Source: Drosophila persimilis
Taxonomy: Eukaryota > Arthropoda > Insecta > Diptera > Drosophilidae
Length of the DNA stretch: 64,000 nt
NCBI RefSeq assembly: GCF_003286085.1
Contig: NW_020825317.1
Span: 310,001 to 374,000, forward strand
Direction of reading: 5' to 3'
Positions 10,641 to 21,339 of the stretch are shown here, piece by piece. How positions within the stretch are numbered: position 1 is the first letter of the stretch; each line of letters begins with the position of its first letter. The notes under the pieces are model-generated. The model was not told the origin of the DNA. It ran no database searches and saw only the letters and a program-made list of their open reading frames with translations. The position numbers and the translations under genes were made by a program.

Positions 10641-11525
10641 GCTACTAACACGCTACTACCCCAGTAGCGTGTCGCCGACGGAGTATGTGCCCAGCACTCC
10701 TCTTTTCGGCGTAGGTGTATCGTTTGGCTTGGGAGCTTGTCAACGGCAAGTCATCCCCCTCCGCTTTACCAGAAGGTCGGGCAGCCGCAGTATTGCTTAG
10801 CTGCCTCTGAAAGGTGTCAGCTTTGGGAGTTGCCTTGACACCCACACCGGGTTCGGGATGGGACCCTCTCGGGTTCGCACAGGTACCTTCCACCTTGCAG
10901 GTATTCCCTGCTGTCGAGCCGATAGGGCCAGGCCTTTGGGCCACTACCTTTCCGTGCTTGAGATTGCTCCCAGTTGGCATTTGGGGAGTGCCGCACTCAT
11001 TTGTTTTTTGTTTTATATTTTAATTTGTATACATCTTCTTTCCACGAGATGCAGAGAAAGGGAACGGTCAGCCCGGGCAGAGATCCACGTTGCCCGGGTA
11101 AGGCATCATTAGAACAGGGAGCTGCCAAGTCCCTGAGCCCTCCGTTAGCGACTGGGCTAGTTTTTATACCGGCCCCCAGCCAGGCTGACTCTCGGCACTG
11201 GTCGAGTAACACACTTAGTCCGGCCCGGTGTGAGGTGGGTGTGGAGGTTGGGATGTGGGTAGGTATCGTGTAGGGCAGGGAGTGTGTGTGCTACTTATTG
11301 AGGCGTCACCACAAGCGCATCGTCAGTGTTGCTTCTTTGCGAACACCCACTGGCTGTCCGGGACTGCTTATTTCGGTACTCTCCCATAAGGGATGCCCGC
11401 TTATTCGAAGCAGACCTACCGAGGTAGGCCGTTCGCTATCCGCAAACTGCGACCCGCCCGCTAGGCCCCCTTCGAGCCACCTCACGAGCTCATCAGACCA
11501 GAAGCATTCGGTCTAGTAACCGATT
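10641..11525 (-). mobile_element. LINE B 5' end, left inverted-duplication copy
   Basis: The 5' UTR and start of ORF1 of the LOA-like LINE B (complete at 55,124-60,660), on the minus strand. It is mirrored almost exactly at about 29,998-30,880. The 5' edge is near 11,525, where CTGGTCTGATGAGCTCGTGA begins. The junction to CR1-like sequence at about 10,641-10,668 carries a short perfect hairpin. Confidence 0.75.
10645..10980 (-). pseudogene. LINE B ORF1 N-terminal fragment (left)
   Basis: 111 codons from MPTGSNLKHGK to the truncation. The protein is identical in translation to 30,545-30,880 and clearly homologous to residues 20-130 of the LINE B ORF1 at 55,640-56,992 (shared PTGSN, KAEGD/KVEGD and RRSAG segments). 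The last codons read through the junction hairpin into foreign sequence. It is a truncated nucleic-acid-binding ORF1 with no DUF4780-like C-terminus. Confidence 0.75.
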
Positions 11526-12238
11526 CAGCTGATCCGAAAAAATTTTACTTTTACTTTTGGAAGATAAGGCAAATCCATATCTTCTTTTTTTATTGTTGCC
11601 CCTTTATTATCCACGCTGTTTTCCTCAGCTATGGTTTGCATCCTAACTTCTCTGGTTATGGTTATGGTTGCATGGTTTGCTCTAAATACGTCTTCACTAT
11701 TTTGTCGCTTCCATCAGATACTTTTTCTATGCTATTGTCAATTTTGGGCTCTATGTCTTCCATCAAAGTTCCAGTCTCCACTGATTTTAACTTTGCTTTT
11801 CTACCTTCCCTTTCGTTAGGGTTTCATTAATTTTTGACACTACATATTTGTATGTATGTCCTCTCTATTTTCAAGCATTTTTTCGTACTGCTGTCTCTTA
11901 TAGTAGTCATGATCGACTACTCCATATGCTAACAAGGCAGAATTATTGCCTGTAGCTTTGTTTTTAAGGTCTCCTAATTTTTGGACCGCGAAAAAATTTA
12001 TCTTTTCACTTACAATAGAAAGAATAAATATGTAGTTATCTATTTAAAATACAGCCTGTTTAGCTCGTATTTTTTCAAATTATCAATTGAAACTTACGTT
12101 TTATTAATTTATTTTATACTCTGTTCCTTGTTCCTTGTTCAGTCTCAAAGGTATGAGGTTCAATTATGTATTCTATAACTATCGCTAGACCTACGCAAAG
12201 GCTACATTTTACTTCGGGTGTTTATTTGAGTTTAAACA
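11526..12238. other. Anonymous part of left inverted-duplication arm
   Basis: Mirrored at about 28,720-29,990, where two extra segments interrupt it (about 28,810-28,968 and 29,136-29,565). Read on the minus strand it contains patches that look like a decayed retroelement gag (for example YGVVDHDYYKRQQ) with many stops. I cannot name the family. Confidence 0.5.
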
Positions 12239-12338
12239 GCGAGAGAGAATGAAATTTTATTTCTTCATTCTGGCTATAACAATGACACAATACCATGATC
12301 CGGACAGATGGACAGACAGACATAGCTCAATCGACTCC
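12239..12338 (-). repeat. DINE-1-like fragment (left arm end)
   Basis: Short internal DINE piece (TTCATTCTGGCTATAACAAT and the GGACAGA repeat) ending at CAATCGACTC. It mirrors 28,612-28,720. The right arm continues to the DINE 5' terminus, so the left arm is cut here. Confidence 0.65.
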
Positions 12339-12478
12339 CTACTCCCTAGTCTCCTAATCCCTAAATTTAGTCTATATCTGTGAAATAAGAGTTAAATGAA
12401 ACTATTGAAACACGCGATCCGCTACAGTTTTTATTTAGTTTACATACCTATTACCTACGTACTATTTTTTACTGTTTT

Positions 12479-13195
12479 TTAGAGTTGCATTTGCAAAGTA
12501 TCTGCTAAATATCGCATAGAAAATGGCGGCCTAGGAAAATTCCTGATGGATGGTAGAATACCTGGGAAATATTCGAAACGGCAAAATCGTACGGACAATC
12601 GCCGAAATGGATGGTGGATGGTCGTCGGTTCCCATTCAATGGATAACGCTTTAGCGACATAAGCAACATGGGGCTGTGCATTACCATGGGGCAAAATAAC
12701 TTTTTCTTGTAATTTTTCATTTTTAACGTTGTGAAATGCTTTATTCAGTCACTCTAAAATATCTTGCAAATTCTTATTGGGTCTGACAGCATCTTCATCC
12801 AATAATGCTATTAATTCTGCATCTTCAAATATTTTTAATTTTCCTGGGACGCTCCTTGTCTTCCACATTGATATCACCACTCTCATACCGTTGAAACTAT
12901 TTGCGACAAGTTCTTTCAGAAAAGCAGATTCTTTATATGATTCCACAACCATTTAGTGCACCTCAGCCGCTGATTTTTTGGAACTCAAAGCCGATATCAG
13001 AATTTCCCGCAAATTACGTTTACTTGCCTCAAATATGACATTTGTACTCACAATAAACTGTATAACGCCGCAGTCCACAACTATAATGACCAGGAATTGT
13101 TTAGAGACGCCTAACCTTATCTTGCAGTCTTCTGATTGGCAAAATTTGCCAGAAATTACCACGGTTTTCAATTTGTACACAAAATATTATAAAAA
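12479..13195 (-). pseudogene. Mariner-like transposase relic
   Basis: Fragments of a mariner-family DDD transposase, which would cut and paste the element at TA sites, read right to left. The N-terminal helix-turn-helix region spans about 12,950-13,180 (SALSSKKSAAEVH) and, after a stop and frameshifts, 12,749-12,952 (KIFEDAELIALLDEDAV). A late segment at 12,479-12,700 keeps HGNAQPHVA, resembling the mariner catalytic-Asp block HDNARPH. The middle of the protein is deleted and no terminal repeats are evident. It abuts the truncated gypsy-like LTR at 13,258. Confidence 0.65.
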
Positions 13196-13257
13196 AAAGA
13201 GCAACCAGATATGTCTCTCACATTTACGGACACATTCAGAAATATGCGAAAATGCAA

Positions 13258-13553
13258 TAGGCAGATTCGCTGACCGTGGGAGCACCACGGGGTGACCGGA
13301 TGACAGCCAACATCGGATACCAGACACGGGGCGCAATGGTAGCGTTTGTGCTGAACAGTGTCAGGTCTGGCGGCCTGGCGAGTGCTCGAAATAGGGAAGT
13401 TTATGTATCATAAGTTAGTGATTTAGTCTTTAGTGATCCGCTGAGTGACAGTAACACATACATATGTACTTGCTTTGCCTTCATTAAATAACTCGCCAAC
13501 ATCTGTATTTCATTTATCAACTAAATTATCTATTATTAATAAAGTGATTCATT
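13258..13553 (+). repeat. 5' LTR of gypsy-like element (truncated)
   Basis: Shares TAGGCAGATTCGCTGACC, ATCATAAGTTAGT and TACTTGCTTTGCCTTCATTA with 18,018-18,985. The 3' LTR appears to begin about 35 bases earlier (after GAAGGAGGGAGA), so the 5' LTR start is missing and mariner-side sequence replaces it. Confidence 0.7.
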
Positions 13554-13975
13554 CCATTTTTTTGTGGAAATAAAAAAAGTCGGAAAATTAAAAACCGAAA
13601 AAATAAGTGAAAATAAAGTACATTGGTTGCGGAGAAAACGCCTGCTCGTGGAAGAGTGAAAAAAAAACTTCTGAAAATCAAAATACCAAAAAAAAAAAAA
13701 AAAAAAAAAAACTGAAAACAAAATAAACATTCACCAAGGAGGCAACAGACGCAAACAAATTTCGAAAGAAACAAAAGCAAAATCTGTACCACCAAAATAG
13801 ACGGCTTTGGGCAGCGGTGACGGTAAACGAGATAAGACACGGCTCAACAATTGAAGACGAGCTGCTAGAAACTTGTAAAATACAAAGTAGAGGCAAACTA
13901 GGAAGATAAAAATGTAATTGAAATATGTTATTAATATCGCTGACAAATTAAAGTTCATTTAAAACAAAACAAAAA
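13554..13975 (+). other. A-rich leader of the gypsy-like element
   Basis: A-rich sequence between the 5' LTR and the nested DINE, with an A-run at 13,689-13,711. No ORF can be defended. It is presumably the 5' untranslated leader. Confidence 0.45.
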
Positions 13976-15042
13976 CGAGGGGGAACGTTGTGAGTTGCTG
14001 CGGACACCGCAACTCTACAGTTATACCCGATACTAAGTCAGTATGGCTCTTCTCCGGAAGACGCCGCTAATATTAAACGACACGACAAAGAGTGCGTGCG
14101 AGAGAGACAGAAAATCAGTTTGAGCGTGACGTCGGGCGCTGCGTAGCCACTGAAAATTGATTTGTTCCTTTTGGCTATAAAAATGATCTGATCTGATCCA
14201 GATTCCTCAATCTGATAGATATGGTCGTTATCTATGGGTGGGGCGAAATTCTGAGATATACGTTTTATACTGAGATCTAACAGGAGTGTGTGTACCAAAT
14301 TTGGTTACTCTAGCCTTAATAGTCTCTGAAATTTGTGGATGCCCCAGATTTTCGTCCTTTGCGGGGGCGGAAGGGGGTGTGGCGAAATTTTGACATAAAA
14401 CGGTCAAGGTCCAATATCACAGGAGTGTGGATACCAAATTTGGTTGCTCTAGCTCTTATGGGTTCTGAGATCCTTGAACGGATATTTTGCAATTGGCAAA
14501 ACCGACCATGAAACCTGTGTGTTAGAGAGAGACAGAGCGAGAAAGAATGAAATTGTTTTCTTGGTTTTGGCTATAATAATTATACGATCTGGTTCAGATT
14601 TTGCACTCTAGAAGATATAGTCATCTTCTACGATGCTGCGTTTAGTTTTCTCGTATCGTCGAAATTGTGGATGCCACAGATTTTCGCCCTTTGTGGGGGC
14701 GGACGTGGGCGGGGCAAAGTTTTGAAATATTCTTGTAGCAGTGACATATCACAGAAGTCTGGATCCAAGACATCGTTGCTCTAGCTCTTGTAGTCTTTGA
14801 GCACTAGGCGCTGAAGGGGACGGACAGAAGGACAGATGGACGGACGGACAGACGGAGAGACGGACAGACGAACGGACGAACAGACGGACAGACAGACATG
14901 GCTCAATCGACTCGGCTGTTGATGCTGATCAAGAATATATGTACTTTATGGGGTCGGAAACGATTCCTTCTGGACGTTACACACATCCACTTTTACCACA
15001 AATCTAATATACCCCAATACTCATTTTGAGTATCGGGTATAA
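13976..15042 (-). mobile_element. DINE-1-like repeat, copy B
   Basis: Full-length minus-strand copy. The hairpin end is adjacent to AAAAA at 13,971-13,975 and the TATACCC end is at about 15,042. It lacks the block present in copy A after 'ATCTATG' (about 14,238). A longer GGAC/ACAG microsatellite lies at about 14,819-14,897. It is nested in the gypsy-like element between the leader and gag. Confidence 0.75.
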
Positions 15043-15379
15043 TCAATAAAAAAGACAAAATAAGGAAAATCAAACCCAAAGTTAAATCAAGCTAATATAA
15101 TTTTTAATGTCTAGAAACATTCAGGCGTCATCTTTCACGGAAATTTGTCATTTGTTTTCCCACTGTCTTTCTTAATTGAGATAATCGCAGCCAAGAAATT
15201 CAAAACCACCCAGTACGGTTACATTGCTTGAGCGGCCGGAACTTGACGCCAACGCTAATAAAAGAGAGGCAGATGAGAACTGACCTACGACAAAGACAAG
15301 GGGCAATCAGCGATCATACTTCGCGTATGAGCATTCATCATAACATTGAGGAATTCTTAGAATTAGCCGACGAGCACGA

Positions 15380-16260
15380 TCCTGAGTGAAGGGTAGAAAC
15401 GATGGGCGCTGCGCAGTTGCAAGCCATCATAGCTCCAGCAGTCGGCTCGGAGCTAGATTTACAAAATCTAACTTTGAGCAGCCTTTTTTAGGCAATGAAC
15501 AATCAGTTGCAGGCCTTGAAAATTCCGGCAACCAAGGCAAAGGCCTACGAGCCCTGGATGCGCTGCCATAGTTGCACGGGGTCCAGGAACAATATATTTC
15601 TTGGCTTCAAGCAGCAAAGGCTAACTGTGCGCTTTACGAGAGGTACAAGGAGAGTGAGAAACACTACTAGGCGGTCCTCATAGTGAAAAATCGGGAAAGG
15701 AACTTTGATGCAATTATTAACCGCCTTGACTTTACGTATTCGGACAAACGTCCATTGCACTTGCTAGAGCAAGAATTCACCAAGGCGGCATGTCCACCGT
15801 ACAGATTTATGAAGAGGGCGAGAAAAAACTCACCTTTCTCACAAACAAGTCGATTATGTCGCAAGACGCCACGCAGGCGCAACTTCTTAATGATAAGTGT
15901 AAGGCCGACGCACTCCGCGTCTTTATTTCAGCCCTCAAACGAAATCTCACAGACGTACTCTTTTCGGCACAACCAAAGATTTGCCATCGGCATTGGTCAG
16001 GAAATCGAAGCATACCACGATAGTCATACGTTTGCGGCAAATTACGCAAGAGCAGTAGAGGATAAAAACAAGAAAACAAGCCGGAAAATACGAGCCCGAC
16101 TATGGCGAAGATGGATGTCGACCCATCCTCCTCACAATATAGCCAGTCAACTAACTTCCAAAGGCAGCATGCACAAAATGAAAGTTTACCTGCTATGGGG
16201 GGCGCACTAAAGGCCGGCTCTATCCCAGAAATAATCTGACCAGCACAGACAGATGATAAA
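15380..16260 (+). pseudogene. Gypsy-like gag remnant
   Basis: Coding signal moves between all three frames. Recognisable parts are NNQLQALKIPATKAKAYEPW (about 15,495), an LDFTYSDKRPLHLLEQEF segment (about 15,728) and a capsid-like KCKADALRVFISALKRNL (about 15,898), which resembles gypsy-clade Gag. At least three frameshifts make it inactive. It sits between the DINE insertion and pol, as expected. Confidence 0.65.
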
Positions 16261-16328
16261 TCACATCGTTCAGGAAGTCCCGGAAACATACGAACAACAA
16301 TTTGATACAATAGTTAGAAGAAGAAGCA

Positions 16329-17210
16329 GTGGCTGAGATCGACGAAGAAAGTAATGAAGGGTATGACAGTGACACCTTCAATTTTATAGAGAGAGTCCCT
16401 GCTCCCGTTCTTCAATCGTACAGTATAGGGGAAATCATTAAGCTTCTTAATAGATATGGGGCCGATAGGAACTACATTAAGCCACTGAAAGAGCTTCAGC
16501 GAGTTATACCTGTCAAACAAAATAAAATGCTATCATACCATCTTCGGCATAAAAAACCAGTTTTTCATCTAGCCAGAGCTGTCTACATTCCATCCCATCA
16601 TGGGGCTTGACACATTAACTGAAGCTGGCGCGAAAAAACTTTACTTCGGAAATGAAGTCTCTGAAGAGACTCTCTTCCACAAGTGCACCAACGTCAACTC
16701 CACAAGGGTGAACGACATAGAGGTCCCCCCAACAGTAAGAAAAGATTTTTTAAAAATGATGTCCAGACGTATAAGGGCATTTGCAAACCCGAATAAAATG
16801 CTGCCCTTGAATACGACTGTAGTAGCCACAATCAGAACCGACGACCAGGAACCAATCTACTCGAAAATTTACCCTTTCCCGATAGGATCCACTGATTTTG
16901 CCAATGACGAAGTAAAGGGCTAAACTATACCGGACAAGAGCCCAATGCCTTGTATTTCCATAATACTTTCAAATCTTGGAAAAGCAAGATACTTCACTGC
17001 CCTTGACCGAAAGTCTAGGTACAAATAACGCTATCTGAATGCGATCGTGAAAAGACCTTATTTTCGGTAAGCGGAGGTAAATATGATATTTTCCATCTGC
17101 CATTCGGGTTCTAGAATGCATGAAGCATTTTCTAGCGTGCCATCGATGATGTGTTGCGGGAGCATATCGGGAAGATATTCTACGTATACGTTGACGACAG
17201 ATAACTATAA
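16329..17210 (+). pseudogene. Gypsy-like pol remnant (protease/RT start)
   Basis: Two open pieces (16,329-16,610 and 16,600-16,923) cover the protease-RT linker. The start of RT follows (IYSKIYPFPIGSTDF), then a stop at 16,921 and RT fragments such as NLGKARYFTALD near 16,980. The sequence passes YVDD-like YTLTTD near 17,190 and decays. RNase H and integrase are absent, so a large internal deletion links RT to env-like sequence near 17,210. Confidence 0.7.
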
Positions 17211-17267
17211 ATTCAAAGACTCAACTTCTGAAGGTGAACAAATACCCTCCTGACCCGGAATAGAATT

Positions 17268-18005
17268 TTGATGCTCGAACTGCAGAACATAATGATCGCC
17301 ACCGCTTTGGGAAAACTAAATATCATAAATCCAGCTATAATCGATAGTAATGATTTGGATACGATTTTGAATGAAAGTTTCACCAGTATCAGCGTAACCC
17401 AATTATTGGGCGTTGCCATTGTGAGAGTACTACTTAATAAAAAATTAATTATATTTATTATTGAGATACCTAGACCTAAATTTATCTATAAGAATATAAC
17501 TATTTTTTCTGTCGCCCATAGCGGAGTAGAAATCCGACTACCCGAGAATAACGTAATCAACGACGCTGTCGCTATCGTGAACGTGGACAATGGTCCAGAG
17601 TATCGAATTTCAGGGACGTACTTGGTGACATTTTGACCGGGAGGCCTCCATCAACCGTTCAACGCACACCAACTTCAACAGAGCACCCGAAAAGGCTCCC
17701 AGGTGTGGCCACGGCCACCAGAATTAACGGGACGGTGCATAATACGCTATAAAGTTTGCCGTATCTCCACAAACTCAACGAAGACAATCTACAGTGCATC
17801 GTGGAAATGCATTCTGGCCTTATTACTGGGCGGGTGATACCCACAACCAGAGGTATTGCTGCCATGCTAGCGGTAATCTTTTGGTGTGTGCGGCGTAAGC
17901 GGCGTGAAGGAGGAGGCTGCTGCTGTTCTGCAGGTGTGGAAAGACATGGGCTTGAGGACGGCCAAGTCTTGAAGGAGGGAGAAGTTATTAATTGCGACGT
18001 TCTGT
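17268..18005 (+). pseudogene. Possible env-like remnant of the gypsy-like element
   Basis: An open frame at 17,268-17,636 (122 codons; FSVAHSGVEIRLPENN) and a shorter one at 17,756-18,007. The second contains a hydrophobic stretch followed by basic residues (AMLAVIFWCVRRKRR) like a transmembrane anchor, just before the 3' LTR. The position after pol suggests env. The first part could be displaced pol, and similarity is too weak to settle it. Confidence 0.45.
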
Positions 18006-18286
18006 AAGATTTCTGATTAGGCAGATTCGCTGACCGTGGGAGCGCGACCGTCGCGACCACCGGATGCCAGGCAGCATCGGACACCAGACCCGAGACGCAA
18101 TGTTAGCATTTATGCAAAATAGCGTCGGCCCTGGCGGACGACTAGCGAGGCCTAGAGATCTGGAAGTTTGGGTATCATAAGTTAGTCTTTAGTGATCCGG
18201 CAAGTCGCAGTAACAGATATGTACTTGCTTTGCCTTCATTAAATAACTCGCCAACATCTGTTTTTATATATCAACCGAAGTATCTA

Positions 18287-18961
18287 CAGGGTGCGCCATC
18301 TTTTAGTACGGTGTGGAAATATGAAAAATAGTCGTTCAATTGTTCTAACTCAACGCGCATATCGCAAAAAGCATCGCGGCAAACAGGCACCGAATGACAA
18401 GACTATTCGTCGTTTGGCGTCGAATTTTTTTGAGCAAGGGACAGTAGGAGATCATCAAGTTACCCTTCATCAACGACCAAGACGTTCTAATGAATTTGTT
18501 GAAGCAGTGAGAGAGACCTTTTCCCAATCGTTTCGTATCGTCGTTTTTTCGTCACTAAAACCGCAATGCGGCGTATTTTAAAGGATGATTCACGCTTGTT
18601 TCCGCATAAAGTACAATTAACACAAAAACATTGTCCATCCACGTCGATTGAAATACGTCGAAACCTTCCAAATAGGCCAACGAAAATTCCCAGGACGTTT
18701 GCTCTCAAAAAGAGGCGATATTGACTGGCTACCCAGATTGCCGGATTTACATTACCTCGAAAAGGTAATGGCAAACGCAGAAAAAAGAGCGCAATTTGTA
18801 ATTGCTAATAGAAGCGGCCACTTAATTGATATTGTTTTCAAACATAGTCTATATATATTGTAAAGAGCCAAACCAAATAAAAATACCTCACTTATGAAAA
18901 TCGGTTGCTTTTTTAAAGTTATTCGATGTTTCCATAAAGTAATAAAAGATGGCGCATCCTG
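18287..18961 (+). mobile_element. Mariner-superfamily element with TIRs (675 bp)
   Basis: Inverted ends begin CAGGGTGCGCCATCTTTTA on the left, and the right end is the inverse of CAGGATGCGCCATCTTTTA. They match over about 37 positions with a few mismatches and are flanked by TA on both sides (18,285-18,286 and 18,962-18,963). The short length and broken transposase make it an internally deleted, non-autonomous copy. It sits cleanly inside the 3' LTR. Confidence 0.85.
18291..18863 (+). pseudogene. Transposase remnant in the 675-bp TIR element
   Basis: The N-terminal 96 codons contain a helix-turn-helix-like region (TQRAYRKKHRGKQAPNDKTI, then RLASNFFEQGTVGDHQ) of the kind found at the start of a mariner/Tc1-superfamily group (DUF4817-like). 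After a frameshift near 18,560 the sequence jumps to a C-terminal piece (VMANAEKRAQFVIANRSGHL, 18,765-18,824). The DD[D/E] catalytic centre is deleted, so the element would depend on a transposase supplied in trans. Confidence 0.7.
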
Positions 18962-19017
18962 TATTATGAAAGATGTGATTCATTCAATATAAATCAAACG
19001 ACGGTTCTACCAAATAT

Positions 19018-19980
19018 TCGGTCCGTCTGTTCGCTCCTATGAGCGCCTGGATCTCAGAGAGTATAAAACTAAAGCAACGACATTTTGATATTTCACTGTT
19101 ACATCTCAAAACCTCGCCCCGCTCCTTTCCACCACCACAAAGAGCAGAATCTGTGGCATCCACATTTTTTAAAACAGGAGAAAATCAAAAATTCAAAATT
19201 AAAAGGACTGACTATATCTTCTAGACTGCAGAATCTGAACCAGAAAGCAATTTCATTCTCTCTCGCTCTTTCTCTGTCTAACACAGACGTTTCATAGTCG
19301 TCTTTGCCTATCTCTAAAAATGAGCGCCTAGATCTCAGAGACTATAAGAGCTAGAGCAACCAACTTTCGTATCCACACTCCTGTGAAATCGACCCTACAC
19401 AAGTGTATTGATCTTACTGTTGCGAGTTTATTTCAAAGTTTTGCCAAGCTTCTTTTCGCCCCCATAAAGAACGAAAATCTGTAGCCTCCCCAAATTTGCA
19501 CTCCCATGCACTCTTTGCAGTTGATCTCCACCGGACCAATTATGGCTTTCATGAGCCCATCTGTAGGGCGCTTCGGCAGCACAATGCGCTGCCAGCTGGG
19601 ATGCGCTTTGACTTTTGCCAGGGGAAGGGAGCCGTCAGACGGTTGCTTGTGGATTTCTTCCTGCTACATAATTAATTTATTAATGTTATTTTTTGTTATT
19701 TGCTGAGATAGAAATAAGTAAGCCTAGCCAGTTAAGGATTTCTTGATTCCGTTGGCGAATAATAAATAAATAAATAAATAAATTGGATGATACGAGAAAA
19801 CCAAAAACGCAGAATCGCAGCAAATTACCGTAACTTTAGATTGCCGAGTCTGGATCAGATCGAAAGAACAAATCAATTTGCAGTGGCTTCGTAGACACGC
19901 TTACTTATTCTCACTCTCTCACACCCTCTTCGTATTTGAATGTGTGCGCCCTCTGGCGGAGAGGAGCCATACTTACAAAG
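19018..19980 (+). mobile_element. DINE-1-like repeat, copy J, interrupted and diverged
   Basis: Plus-strand copy: GGTCCGTCTGTTCGCTCC, the ATCTCAGAGA...AGAGCAACCAA blocks, and later GATACGAGAAAACCAAAAACGC and GCGGAGAGGAGCCATACT. It is more diverged than the others and lacks both termini. A foreign segment interrupts it at about 19,505-19,770. Confidence 0.65.
19505..19770. other. Foreign insert inside DINE copy J
   Basis: About 265 bp unlike any DINE copy, ending in (AATA)n at 19,748-19,780. That tail suggests a retroposed 3' end on the plus strand. The minus strand has a clean open stretch (about 58 codons, with KVKAHPSWQRIVLPKRPTDG) that reads like real protein. I do not recognise it. It could be a captured exon or a retroelement piece. 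Confidence 0.45.
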
Positions 19981-20034
19981 AATCTGATATAAGTGCATTT
20001 GCCTTTATTGTGCTGGTGGCTTATATTTTCACAC

Positions 20035-21295
20035 TTTGTTATGATCCGCCTCTTTGCCACCCTGGACTATCGTTCCCAGCTAGCTCACGGGGAAGTCAGG
20101 GGTGTTTCCGACCCGATAAGCCAGGGGACGGATTGAACAAAACAAAAACAAAAAAACATACAAAAAAACAACGGACGGATTGAACAAAACAAAAACAAAA
20201 AAACATACAAAAAAACAAATCTAATTTATAGGACAGACTTGTCTTCGTTGGCACTTTCGTCAGCGGGGATAGTTGGTTTCGTTATCCCTAGCAGGGTCCC
20301 ACCCTTCCATGAGCGCCACCTTCCATGAGCGCTCCCTTTTCATATTCAGGGTCCCACTCTTCTTCTCGCTCTCGTCCCACCCAACTACCGTTTTCTTTTC
20401 GCTCATGACTCTTTTCAAATTTTCATTTTTATATCCATTATATTTTCTTACTTATCTTCTTGAACATTAATTCATAATCTAGGTTTATATAAAGGAAAAC
20501 AAATACTAACACCAAAAAAATACTAACAAAAAAAAATAAACCCTATTTCGGCCGAATTGGCAGCCCCCTTTGATAGAAGTTGTTGCTTCCTGATGCTTGC
20601 TGATGTTTACGTTTAATCGTGGTGTTTTTTTTTTATATGATCGTGATATATTGTTTAATTGTGGGTCGGACGGGTGTAGATGTGTGAAATGTGGTGATGT
20701 TATGTGATGTGTTGTGAATGAGGGTATACATGCGTGGGTTGGGTGTGATGTGGGTGGATGAAGGTGTGTGACATTGATTCGTGTGGGTTTATTTCTGCTT
20801 TGAAGTCCGGATTCTTTCCCCGGGGGGGTTGGTGTGTGGGGACAGAAACGTGTCTCCAGTCGGTGCTCAGCGGACGGTTCCTTGGTGCCGGTGCTCCGCT
20901 GACGGTTCCTTGGTGTCGGTGCTCCGCTGACGGTTCCTTGGTGTCGGTGCTCCGCTGACGGTTCTCGCACCAGTTTTCCGGCCTGGCCAGTACCGGGATG
21001 CTGCTGCCGCTGTCCGCCGCTTCTGCTGATGTTGATGCCTGCCGCTGATGTCTTGGTGGGATCGTCGTCTCCACGATCACCAATTTTGTTTCCTTTTTTT
21101 TCTTTTAGGGCACGTGCGGCCTCCACTATTCTCCACCGGAAACTCCCCTTTTCTTTTCTTCCTCCTCGCACCGTTTCCTTTTCTCCCACGCAACTCTGCC
21201 ACTGCTTCCCAGGATCCACTATAGATGCCGCTGTCTCTTTCTTCTCCAGCCCTGATACTTATCGGCTCTCTCCAAAACCGCCCATAACAACTTAT
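20035..21295 (+). repeat. Unidentified dispersed repeat K, copy 2
   Basis: Matches 4081-4770 in order, but with extra material at about 20,480-20,960. There are two internal tandem repeats. A duplication of about 46 bp starting CGGATTGAACAAAACAAAAA lies at 20,132-20,218. A 28-bp unit containing GCTGACGGTTCCTTGG occurs four times at about 20,855-20,965. No coding frame is convincing, and the long minus-strand frame depends on the repeat. It may be an LTR. Confidence 0.5.
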
Positions 21296-21339
21296 GATTT
21301 ATAGAGTGTGTACTTTGAGGAAAGTGTCACTTATTATTT

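Larger units (their letters stand above)
13258..18985 (+). mobile_element. Gypsy-like LTR retrotransposon, decayed
   Basis: Matching LTR sequence at 13,258-13,553 and about 17,983-18,985 brackets gag, pol and env-like remnants in gypsy order. A DINE copy (13,976-15,042) lies in the leader and a mariner-like MITE (18,287-18,961) lies in the 3' LTR. Many stops and deletions, plus the divergence between the LTRs, indicate an old copy. No convincing primer-binding site follows the 5' LTR. Confidence 0.75.
17983..18985 (+). repeat. 3' LTR of gypsy-like element, interrupted
   Basis: Starts AGTTATTAATTG after a purine tract (GAAGGAGGGAGA, 17,971-17,982). It matches the 5' LTR from 18,018 and is split by the mariner-like MITE at 18,287-18,961. 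The LTR resumes with TTATGAAAGATGTGATTCA, matching 13,530-13,553. Confidence 0.7.

Noticed and set aside
10858-11516. Plus-strand frames at 10,814-11,516 and their mirror images
   Set aside because: They are antisense to LINE B ORF1 and its 5' UTR. Identity between arms reflects the duplication, not coding constraint.
20506-21219. 237-codon minus-strand frame in repeat K as a protein gene
   Set aside because: Much of it is the 28-bp tandem repeat and T/His-rich low complexity, and copy 1 of K does not keep it.
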